Positions 57,278 to 64,000 of a stretch of 64,000 nucleotides of DNA are shown one piece after another. Within the stretch, counting starts at the first letter, position 1. Every line of letters begins with the position of its first letter. The notes beneath the pieces were generated by a model that ran no database searches, was not told where the DNA came from, and saw only the letters and a program-made list of their open reading frames with translations. The DNA comes from Rhodococcus sp. SMB37 (GTDB lineage: Bacteria; Actinomycetota; Actinomycetes; Mycobacteriales; Mycobacteriaceae): positions 62,001 through 126,000 of the forward strand of contig NZ_SLVY01000005.1 of NCBI RefSeq assembly GCF_004345605.1. The letters are read 5' to 3'. Both the position numbers and the translations under genes were made by a program.

Positions 57278-59001
57278 GTGTGTTCCTCCAGGAAGGCAAT
57301 CGGGATTTCGAGGTGACGGGCTCGCAACCATTCGCCGAGACCCTTGGCCTGCGGGTCGAATCTCGCGCGGGATGCCACACCGCGGCCGAGGATGCCTTCG
57401 ATCACGAAATTGACGGCCCGCAGATTCGGCAGCAGGTGGCGCGTGACCTTCAGTGGTGCGGTTTCGGGAAGTAGAGTCTTGATGAGGTCGACGGTGAGAG
57501 CGTGTGCCAACCAACGCCATTCGTCGTCGCTGCGTACCCACACGCCGATGTTGGCGTCGCCGCCCTTGTCTCCGCTGCGCGCACCCGCCACCGCTCCGAG
57601 CGGACCGCGACGCGTGGGGCCCTCCGGCCAGGGGGCGGGCAGGTCGGGGGCGCCGAGTGCGTCGAGTGCCCCGGTCCGGCCGGCCTGCGGCACCTCGACT
57701 CGGGCGCCGTCCGGTAGCACGGCGACATGCGGAACATCTCCGGCATCGACGAACCCCGCGGTGTACACGCCGTAGGCGCTTCCGGAGCCGGGGGGCGCGG
57801 TCAGCGACAACCCGGGATATCCGGCGAGTGCGAACTCCACAGCAGTGGCAGTGAATCCGCGTCCGACGACCTTCGGGTCGGGATCACGCACCGTGCAGCG
57901 CAGCAGCGCACTCGCAGCTTCCTCGGTGTCGGCATCGGGGTGGTCGGTGCGGGCGAGTGTCCATTCCAATTCAGCTGGGCGGGTCGGCAGATTCGCCTCC
58001 ACCTGGCGCTGCATGAGTTGCGCCTTGGCCTCGATGTCGAGGCCGGTGAGAACGAATTCGACCTGGTTGTGAAATCCCGCGAGCGCGTTGAGGCACACCT
58101 TGAGTGCGGGAGGCGGCGCCTCGCCCCGCACTCCCGTGAGCTTCACGCGGTCGGATCCGACCTGTTCGAGGTAGACGGTGTCGATCCGCGTGGTGACATC
58201 CGGACCCGCATAGCGTCCGCCCGTGACCTCGTACAGCAGTTGCGCTGTCACCGTTCCCACAGTGACAGCGCCACCGGTTCCGGGGTGTTTGGTGATCGTC
58301 GACGAGCCGTCTGCCTCGATCTCGGCGATCGGGAATCCCGGGCGGTCGAGGTTGTCGAGTTCGGCGAAGAAGGCGTAGTTACCGCCTGTCGCCTGGGTAC
58401 CGCATTCGATGACGTGCCCCGCAGCAACAGCACCCGCGAGCGCATCGAAATCGTCTCGTGCCCAACCGAAGTGAGCCGCGGCGGGACCGACGATGACGGA
58501 GGCGTCGGTGACACGTCCGGTGACGACGATGTCGGCGCCCGCGTTCAGGCATTCCACGATTCCCCACGCACCGAGATACGCGTTCGCAGTGAGCGGCGGG
58601 GGGTCGGTGGTCAGGCCGAGTTCGTCGACTCGGGCGATGAGGTCGTCACCTTCGACGTGGGCGATGCGCGGAGTGAGACCGACCGTGCCTGCGAGATCTC
58701 GCAGCGCGGCAGCGAGACCCGCGGGGTTGAGGCCGCCGGCATTCGCGACGAGGCGCACTCCCTTGTCCAGTGCGAGACCCATGCACTCCTCGGCTTGGCG
58801 CAGGAAGGTCTTGGCGTAGCCCGCCGCGGGATCCTTCATGCGATCGCGGCCGAGAATCAGCATGGTCAGTTCCGCGAGATAGTCGCCGGTGAGATAGTCG
58901 AGTTCGCCGCCCTCGAGCATTTCGCGCATCGCCGACAGGCGGTCTCCGTAGAAACCGGAGCAGTTACCGATCCGGACCACGGCGGGTCGCTGCCGATTCA
59001 T
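57274..59001 (-). CDS. AtuA-like acyclic terpene utilisation family protein (DUF1446)
   Basis: A 575-residue protein opening [20 protein letters not shown] with [20 protein letters not shown], the signature of the DUF1446/AtuA family. Members are needed for growth on citronellol and geraniol in Pseudomonas but their reaction is not established. The C-terminal 100 residues match the AtuA C-terminal domain ([19 protein letters not shown]). It overlaps the genes on both sides, so it is part of one operon. The counterpart in M. tuberculosis is Rv0976c. Confidence 0.88.
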   Translation of the reverse strand: MNRQRPAVVRIGNCSGFYGDRLSAMREMLEGGELDYLTGDYLAELTMLILGRDRMKDPAAGYAKTFLRQAEECMGLALDKGVRLVANAGGLNPAGLAAALRDLAGTVGLTPRIAHVEGDDLIARVDELGLTTDPPPLTANAYLGAWGIVECLNAGADIVVTGRVTDASVIVGPAAAHFGWARDDFDALAGAVAAGHVIECGTQATGGNYAFFAELDNLDRPGFPIAEIEADGSSTITKHPGTGGAVTVGTVTAQLLYEVTGGRYAGPDVTTRIDTVYLEQVGSDRVKLTGVRGEAPPPALKVCLNALAGFHNQVEFVLTGLDIEAKAQLMQRQVEANLPTRPAELEWTLARTDHPDADTEEAASALLRCTVRDPDPKVVGRGFTATAVEFALAGYPGLSLTAPPGSGSAYGVYTAGFVDAGDVPHVAVLPDGARVEVPQAGRTGALDALGAPDLPAPWPEGPTRRGPLGAVAGARSGDKGGDANIGVWVRSDDEWRWLAHALTVDLIKTLLPETAPLKVTRHLLPNLRAVNFVIEGILGRGVASRARFDPQAKGLGEWLRARHLEIPIAFLEEHT

Positions 59002-59789
59002 TGCGCTCCCCCACCCTGTTCGCGTCCGGACCCGGGCGGCCCTGCGAATGCCTGCGCGATGTCGAGCCAGGCGTCGGCGTCCGGCCCGTGCGCGATGAGC
59101 GCGGTGTCGGCGCGGTGCACGCGCTGCGTGACGAGCAGGCAGAAGTCCTCAGCGGACCCGGTCACCGATTGCGCGGCATCGGCAGGCCCCCACTCCCAGG
59201 TGCCGCCGTCGGGTGCGGCGAGTTCGACGTGGAACGACTCGACCGGAACCGCACGATCGTTGATCACGAAGGCGAAGTCGCGGGTACGGACACCGAGGTG
59301 CGCGACGTGTCGCAGGCGCTGCGTCGGCCGGGGTACCAACCCGACCGCCGCCGCGACGTCACCTGCGTGTGCCCAGGTTTCCATGAGCCGCGCGGTCGCC
59401 ATCGAGGCCGCGGACATGGGTGGTCCGTACCACGGGATCTTCACCCCTGTCGGGACCTCGGCGAGAGCACGGCCGAGGGATTCGCGACAGTGCCGCCAGT
59501 CGGCGAGTAACTCCTGCGGCGGCAGCGCCGCATACTCGGCGGCACCTTCGTCCACGAATGTGGTGGGGTCGGCGACGTTTTCGAGTTCGGCGACGAAGGA
59601 GTCCGGGGCGTCGACGGCGGTGAGTGCCGCACGGTCGGTCCACAGCAGGTGGCCTATCTGGTGCGCCACGGTCCATCCGGCAGCCGGAGTGGGGCGCCGC
59701 CAGTCGTCGTCGGACAGGTCGGTCACGAGAGCGTCGAGGGCATCGCCTTCGGCGCGCAGATCGTCGAAAAGCTCGGGCAGGTCCGCCAT
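58998..59789 (-). CDS. DinB/mycothiol-type metal-binding protein (TIGR03084-like)
   Basis: A 263-residue DinB-fold protein. Metal-binding histidines are in [15 protein letters not shown] and [15 protein letters not shown]. The family often accompanies acyl-CoA pathways in actinobacteria; its reaction is unknown. First gene of the leftward operon. An AT-rich stretch upstream (about 59815-59840) holds an imperfect inverted repeat that could carry the promoter or operator. Confidence 0.82.
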   Translation of the reverse strand: MADLPELFDDLRAEGDALDALVTDLSDDDWRRPTPAAGWTVAHQIGHLLWTDRAALTAVDAPDSFVAELENVADPTTFVDEGAAEYAALPPQELLADWRHCRESLGRALAEVPTGVKIPWYGPPMSAASMATARLMETWAHAGDVAAAVGLVPRPTQRLRHVAHLGVRTRDFAFVINDRAVPVESFHVELAAPDGGTWEWGPADAAQSVTGSAEDFCLLVTQRVHRADTALIAHGPDADAWLDIAQAFAGPPGSGREQGGGAQ

Positions 59790-59868
59790 GCGATCAGCGT
59801 CACATGCCGCGTCCGCAAAATCAAGCAGTCATGATTGTTTTATCGGGAGCGCTCACCGCCGGCCACCG

Positions 59869-60639
59869 TCAGACTCCGTAGCCGCCGTCCACGTCGAGCT
59901 TCTGACCGGTGATGAACCCCGCCTTCTCCGACGCGAGGAACAGCACCGCCTCGGCGATGTCGATGGCCGTCCCGAATCTGCGCAGCGGGATGTTTGCCTT
60001 GGTCACCTCGAGGGCGCGGTCGTCGAGCTCGCCGGACGAGATGAGTCGATCGGCCATCCCGTCGACCAGCATGCCCGGCCCGACGCAGTTGAAGCGGACT
60101 CCGAAGCGCCCCTCCTCGGCGGCAAATCCGCGTGCGAGCGACTCGACCGCGGCCTTCGGCCCCGCGGACAACCCATCGCGCACCGGATATCGGGTCGTCG
60201 CCGCGGTCGTCACCGCGACGACGGATCCGGACGACCGACGGAGTTCGGGCAGGCCCGCGGAGATCAGGTTGAAGAAGGCCTTCGCCTCGGCATCGACGGC
60301 CCCGCCGAACCGAGCAGGTGACACCGCGGACAAGTGCACCATCGGAACCTGCGGTCCCGCACTGTGCACGATCGTGCCGAATCCGCCGAATTTCTCCGTC
60401 GCGGAACCGATCCACCGGGCAGTTGCGTCCGGATCCGTCAGATCGAGCGTGTCGTATGCGACCGTTGCTCCGAGATCGGTGAGGTCTCCGGCCAGCTGCT
60501 CGGCGACCTGTGCCCGACTACGAAATGTGAATGCGACGTCGTACCCATCGGCGGCGAACGAGCGGCAGATCTCCGCGCCGATCCCACCCGTCCCGCCGGT
60601 CACCAGCACGGTCCTCCGAGAACTCTCGCTGTTCTCCAT
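59869..60639 (-). CDS. Short-chain dehydrogenase/reductase (SDR)
   Basis: A 256-residue SDR. The NAD(P) motif is VLVTGGTGGIGAEICRSFAA. The active-site tyrosine is not in the usual Y-x3-K context: the segment reads PVRDGLSAGPKAAVESLARG, with S-A-G-P-K in place of YxxxK, so the enzyme may be catalytically altered. The start ATG 60639 follows AGAGGATG. It ends with the usual GQKLDVDGGYGV. Function unknown. Confidence 0.82.
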   Translation of the reverse strand: MENSESSRRTVLVTGGTGGIGAEICRSFAADGYDVAFTFRSRAQVAEQLAGDLTDLGATVAYDTLDLTDPDATARWIGSATEKFGGFGTIVHSAGPQVPMVHLSAVSPARFGGAVDAEAKAFFNLISAGLPELRRSSGSVVAVTTAATTRYPVRDGLSAGPKAAVESLARGFAAEEGRFGVRFNCVGPGMLVDGMADRLISSGELDDRALEVTKANIPLRRFGTAIDIAEAVLFLASEKAGFITGQKLDVDGGYGV

Positions 60640-60759
60640 GCAGCATCCTCTCGATGGCGGTCGATGCGAGCTGCGGTGACCGTACCGACCGGCCAACGGG
60701 TGTCGAGAGCGAGTCCCGCACAGCGGTCATTCCTGCCGACGGTCCGGAACGGCCGCGCG

Positions 60760-61689
60760 TCACGATCCGGTGGTGCGACCCCGAACCGGTCCGGCCTGCC
60801 GAGACCGGACGATCATACGCAGGAGTTCGCCGGCGAGTCCCTCGAGCACGCGTGGAGGCCGCCACACCGCACGCAGTACCCGGGACAGGTCGAGTTCCTC
60901 GACCGCCACCACCCGCAGTTGGCCCGACTCGACATGGTCGGCGACGGCAAGGTTGCTGAGCACCGCGGGCCCGACGCCGCCGAGCGCACTCGTCCGCACC
61001 GCTGCGCCGCTGCCGAGTTCGAGCAGCGGGGCCGGTCGTGAGTACTCCTGCAGTGCGAGATCGAGTGTGCGGCGCGTCCCGGATCCCTCTTCACGGACCA
61101 CCAACGGTGTTGCGGCGAGTTCGGCCACGGTGAGCGGTCGACGGCGACGCGCCCACGGATGGCCCGGTGCCACCACGACGACCAGCTCGTCGCGCGCGAC
61201 TTCCACCCTCTGCAGACCGGTGGGGACGCTGGGCCCCTCTACGAACCCGACGTCGCATCCCCCGGCCGCCGCGATGTCGCACACCTGCATCGAGTTGTGC
61301 ACCTGCAGTTGGATCTGGGCGTCATCGTGGACCGCGCGGAACGCACCGAGCCATCGTGGGATCAGGTGTTCCGCGACGGTCATCGAGGACGCGACCACGA
61401 GTTCGGGATGATGCTCGGCGCTCAAGGCGGCGGCCGCGTCGAGCAGTCGGTGCGCGTCGGCGAGAACCTCCCTGGCCCAGTGCGCGACCACCGTGCCCTC
61501 CGGGGTGAGGACCGATCCGGACCGGCCGCGCTTCACGAGCGCGGCACCCAGTTGCTTCTCGAGGCGCCGGACCGATCGTGTGGCATTCGGTTGTGCAATC
61601 CCCACCATTCTGGCCGCGGCCCCGAGGCCTCCGTGGTCGTCGATGCCGACGAGAAGCTCCAGTGCTGCGAGATCCGGCCATTCGGTCAT
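60760..61689 (-). CDS. LysR-family transcriptional regulator
   Basis: A 309-residue LysR regulator. The N-terminal helix-turn-helix is LGAAARMVGIAQPNATRSVRR; the effector domain follows. Start ATG 61689. It is divergent from the thioesterase gene, 46 bases away, and probably controls it. Confidence 0.88.
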   Translation of the reverse strand: MTEWPDLAALELLVGIDDHGGLGAAARMVGIAQPNATRSVRRLEKQLGAALVKRGRSGSVLTPEGTVVAHWAREVLADAHRLLDAAAALSAEHHPELVVASSMTVAEHLIPRWLGAFRAVHDDAQIQLQVHNSMQVCDIAAAGGCDVGFVEGPSVPTGLQRVEVARDELVVVVAPGHPWARRRRPLTVAELAATPLVVREEGSGTRRTLDLALQEYSRPAPLLELGSGAAVRTSALGGVGPAVLSNLAVADHVESGQLRVVAVEELDLSRVLRAVWRPPRVLEGLAGELLRMIVRSRQAGPVRGRTTGS

Positions 61690-61735
61690 GCAGGAACGAT
61701 ATGTCAGGACTCGGCCGCTGAGGCAGAATGCGGGC

Positions 61736-62158
61736 ATGTCGTCATTCGGTATCGATCAGGCCCGGGACGTTCTCGCCGCGCAACCGTTCAGCACGCTGAT
61801 CGGCGCACGCCTGTCGGCCTACGGCCCGGACGGAGTGTCGCTCGAGATACCGCTGCGATCCGAACTGCTTCAGCAGTTCGGGTTCGCGCACGGCGGGGTC
61901 CTGTCGTATGCCGCGGACAACGCGATCACGTTCGCCGCCGGCACCGCACTCGGACCGTCGATCGTCACGACAGGCTTCACCATCGACTATCTGCGGCCCG
62001 CGCAGGGCACTCTGCTGCGCGCCCGCGCCCACGTCGTGGAATCCACGAAACGCCAGGCACTGTGCCGATGCGAGATCGTCGTGGTCGCAGAGGACGGCTC
62101 CGAGAAGGTGTGCGCGGCGGCCCAGGGCGGCGCCCGGCTGATCGAGGTTTCACGCTGA
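61736..62158 (+). CDS. PaaI-type hotdog-fold thioesterase
   Basis: A 140-residue hotdog thioesterase. The central helix HGGVLSYAADNAITFAAGTA carries the catalytic region and VTTGFTIDYLRPAQG the strand after it. It hydrolyses acyl-CoA thioesters, chain specificity unknown. Divergent from a LysR gene. Its last 9 bases overlap the convergent DUF202 gene. Confidence 0.86.
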   Translation: MSSFGIDQARDVLAAQPFSTLIGARLSAYGPDGVSLEIPLRSELLQQFGFAHGGVLSYAADNAITFAAGTALGPSIVTTGFTIDYLRPAQGTLLRARAHVVESTKRQALCRCEIVVVAEDGSEKVCAAAQGGARLIEVSR

Positions 62159-62467
62159 GAGCAGTATCAGAACCAGAGCACAGCTCCCGAGCACCGCAAC
62201 GGTGCCGGCGAGCAGCAGGTTGCGCCACAAGAAATAGGTGCCGCTGCCGCGCTCCATTCCGCGCACTCGCGCGCGGTGCCCTTCCCGGGCAGTGAACAAC
62301 AGCACCAGCACCGGGACCAGGCATACCAGCCCGATCGCGGCCACGACTGACCTCGGCCCCGGAGCCAGTCGCATGAAACCCAGGATGATCGCACCGAGGA
62401 CGACCTCCGTGCGTAGCCACGCGAGTGAACTGCGTTCGGGCTGCAGGCCGGGATCACCGTGCCGCAC
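62150..62467 (-). CDS. DUF202 family membrane protein
   Basis: A 105-residue membrane protein with three hydrophobic helices. The opening LQPERSSLAWLRTEVVLGAI is the DUF202 signature. GTG start at 62467. Six bases after the neighbouring DUF202 gene, so both are likely co-expressed. Function unknown. Confidence 0.82.
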   Translation of the reverse strand: MRHGDPGLQPERSSLAWLRTEVVLGAIILGFMRLAPGPRSVVAAIGLVCLVPVLVLLFTAREGHRARVRGMERGSGTYFLWRNLLLAGTVAVLGSCALVLILLSA

Positions 62468-62473
62468 GCGCGA

Positions 62474-62842
62474 TCACACCACGATCGCCACGGCCAGAAC
62501 GATCCCGGCAACTGCGAGCGACCCGGCAAGCAGATACGCGATCCAGGGGAACGGCAATGGCAGGCCCGAGCGCATCGCGCTCTCCACGCTGATCCAACGC
62601 ATCACCGCGGCCACGACGAGCACGACGGCGAACACCAGCAACACGCACGTGAGCACCGTGCGCAGAACCGGATCGATGACTTCGCCGGCGAAGGTCTCGA
62701 GCGCCACCGCCGCGGCAATGAGGCCGAGGGCGGTCCGAATCCACGCGAGAAAGGTGCGTTCGTTGGCCAGTGTGAACCGCGGGTCCGGATCGATACCCTC
62801 GCGCAGGGCCCGCGGCCTTCGGTCTCGTCGTATCGGCCTCAC
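62474..62842 (-). CDS. DUF202 family membrane protein (YidH-like)
   Basis: A 122-residue membrane protein: LANERTFLAWIRTALGLIAA is the DUF202/YidH signature, followed by two more helices. GTG start at 62842. Pairs with the next DUF202 gene, an arrangement common in actinobacteria. Confidence 0.84.
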   Translation of the reverse strand: MRPIRRDRRPRALREGIDPDPRFTLANERTFLAWIRTALGLIAAAVALETFAGEVIDPVLRTVLTCVLLVFAVVLVVAAVMRWISVESAMRSGLPLPFPWIAYLLAGSLAVAGIVLAVAIVV

Positions 62843-62889
62843 ACGGCGGACTCTAGCCGGTTCGGTTCACCGGGCCTCGCGGCGACCCG

Positions 62890-63330
62890 TCAGCCGACGA
62901 CCACATCCGTGCCACGCATCTGCGCGGGACGCGACTTCAACGGTTTCTGTGCGGGCCCCGCTACCGGGACCCCGTCGAGCGCGAATTTGCTGCCGTGACA
63001 TCGGCACACGATCAGGTCGTCCTCGACATCGGTGATGTTGCACCCCTGATGGGTACAGATGGCGACGAACGCGTGGAAGTCGCCTGCCGTCGGCTGGGTG
63101 ACGACGAGCCGCTTCCCTTCCAGGAACACACCACTACCGACGGGCACGTCGGCCGCGGCGGCGACGACCTCCGCGTCCGGTCCGGGCGGCACGGTCGTGG
63201 TGGCGACAGGCTCCGACACCGGCGCCTGCGGCGTCGATGCGCCGCACGCGACCAGCGCTCCCGCCGCCGCCGCGGTACCTGCGCTCGACAATACGGCTCG
63301 CCGGGACACCGGGGCGAGGTCGCTACTCAT
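62890..63330 (-). CDS. Rieske 2Fe-2S protein with Tat/lipoprotein signal
   Basis: A 146-residue exported Rieske protein. A twin-arginine signal SRRAVLSSAG leads to a lipobox-like LVAC (C29). Cluster ligands are C92 and H94 in CTHQGC, and C109 and H112 in CRCHGSKF; C97 and C111 can form the usual disulfide. It probably carries electrons on the outer face of the membrane. Its partner is not in this window. Confidence 0.9.
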   Translation of the reverse strand: MSSDLAPVSRRAVLSSAGTAAAAGALVACGASTPQAPVSEPVATTTVPPGPDAEVVAAAADVPVGSGVFLEGKRLVVTQPTAGDFHAFVAICTHQGCNITDVEDDLIVCRCHGSKFALDGVPVAGPAQKPLKSRPAQMRGTDVVVG

Positions 63331-63389
63331 TCACACTGTCCGTTCCGATCGCTGACATGTCCCGGCTCAGGGTAGTCCTGCGACAGCGA

Positions 63390-63419
63390 CGGGGGCCGCG
63401 ACGTGCGTCACGGCCCCCG
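63390..63419 (-). terminator. Hairpin between the MFS gene and the Rieske gene
   Basis: Stem CGGGGGCCG/CGGCCCCCG with a 12-base loop, 44 bases after the MFS stop. No T-run in the leftward direction; weak or processing element. Confidence 0.5.
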
Positions 63420-63463
63420 TACTTTTCGTACGCGGTGCGTCGAGTACTCGGCGCATCCGGTAC

Positions 63464-64000
63464 TCAGTGCACCGAGACGGCCGTCGGATCGGTCGGCTGC
63501 GCCGACTTCGTTCGCGGCAGGAACGCCGCGGGAATCAACGCAACCACCATGACGAGCATCGCCACCAGGAAGGTGTCGCCGAACGCATCGGCGAGTGAAC
63601 CGAGGACGGTCTGCTGCACCTCCGGCGGAAGCTGCGCGAGCATCTCTGCGTCGGGCTGACCGGTCGTCCCTTCCGGTGCCCCCTCAGGGGCGATGATCCG
63701 ACTGGTGAGGATCACGGACATCGTGGCCGTACCGATCGACCCCGCCGCCTGCTGGACGATGTTCATCAACGTCGAACCACGCGCGATGCTGTGATCGGTG
63801 AGCGTCTGCAGGGCCGCTGTCATCGTCGGCATCATGGTGCAGCCCATTCCCATACCCATGACGAACAGTGCGCCGAGCAGAAGCGGATAGCCGGTGTCGA
63901 CGCCGACCTGCGTGAACACCGACATGCCCGCGATGATGAGCACGAGACCGACGAGCACGATCTTGCCCGGCCCGATGCGGTCGACGAGCTGTCCCGCGAT
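63464..64000 (-). CDS. DHA2-type MFS drug exporter, C-terminal part (start beyond window)
   Basis: Visible C-terminal 178 residues of a 14-helix MFS exporter (EmrB/QacA-like). The visible part opens GQLVDRIGPGKIVLVGLVLI and shows PLLLGALFVMGMGMGCTMMP, IVQQAAGSIGTATMSVIL and a terminal helix FLVAMLVMVVALIPAAFLPR. The frame continues off the right edge, so the length is unknown. Probable efflux pump; substrate unknown. Confidence 0.86.
   Translation of the reverse strand: MAGQLVDRIGPGKIVLVGLVLIIAGMSVFTQVGVDTGYPLLLGALFVMGMGMGCTMMPTMTAALQTLTDHSIARGSTLMNIVQQAAGSIGTATMSVILTSRIIAPEGAPEGTTGQPDAEMLAQLPPEVQQTVLGSLADAFGDTFLVAMLVMVVALIPAAFLPRTKSAQPTDPTAVSVH

Noticed and set aside
57727-60321. 864-codon plus-strand open frame across the AtuA operon
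   Set aside because: Antisense to AtuA, the DinB protein and the SDR; Arg/Ser-rich shadow composition.

Overview
The window is high-GC actinobacterial DNA, most likely from a Rhodococcus or close relative in the Mycobacteriales. The markers are a mycofactocin (mft) locus, an NDMA-dependent methanol/alcohol dehydrogenase of the ThcE/Mno type, KshB of steroid catabolism, DinB/mycothiol-type proteins, DUF3558 lipoproteins and many 4-bp ATGA/GTGA gene overlaps. The backbone follows the Mycobacterium tuberculosis order Rv0681 (TetR), rpsL, rpsG, fusA, tuf, ... Rv0688-like reductase ... mftR-A-B-C-D-E-F, with long lineage-specific blocks inserted. The M. tuberculosis comparison is from memory, not from an alignment.

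Layout, left to right. 1-1785: mftF (cut by the window edge) and mftE, minus strand. 1776-3015: a lone TnpB gene with a probable omega-RNA 3' scaffold whose end runs into the 5' end of mftE. 3246-12033: a GNAT gene, a TetR regulator, two TauD-type dioxygenases and a complete peptide/nickel-type ABC importer. 12127-19816 (minus): mftA-mftB-mftC-mftD followed by two mycofactocin-associated OYE/FadH-type flavoenzymes and an SDR. mftR and mftM diverge at 19942-21392. mftE and mftF thus lie about 15 kb from mftD, although these genes are usually adjacent.

21341-25851: a quinone-reductase-like flavoprotein with a divergent HxlR regulator, then an iron-type alcohol dehydrogenase coupled by overlaps to a histidine kinase and a NarL-type response regulator. 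26018-29023: a gamma-glutamyltransferase lipoprotein and an ArsR/AHSA1 pair with a clear operator. 29049-33019 (minus): ThcE/Mno dehydrogenase, MoxR ATPase and VWA protein, a probable mycofactocin-dependent alcohol oxidation unit. 33326-34381: kshB behind a perfect KstR box. 34387-37787: an MFS exporter, an SPW membrane protein/TetR pair with a readable promoter and operator, and a glutamate-racemase-like gene. 37820-39001: a ferredoxin-reductase-like flavoprotein. 39208-41830: a five-gene Asp23/Gls24-AmaP envelope-stress operon with start/stop overlaps at every junction.

43336-47709 is the str operon, read from rpsL to tuf, with a strong terminator. 48041-50466 has two DUF3558 lipoproteins and two TetR-type regulators. 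50529-59789 (minus) is a tightly coupled acyl-CoA catabolic operon (DinB protein, AtuA-like, FadE, AccD, AccA, FadE, enoyl-CoA hydratase) matching M. tuberculosis Rv0971c-Rv0976c. 59869-64000 holds an SDR, a LysR regulator divergent from a thioesterase, two DUF202 membrane proteins, a Tat/lipo Rieske protein and the end of a DHA2-type MFS exporter.

Taken together, the genes suggest a mycofactocin redox hub (cofactor synthesis plus SDR, OYE, alcohol dehydrogenase and reductase partners) beside the translation operon. I saw no tRNA, rRNA or CRISPR array.
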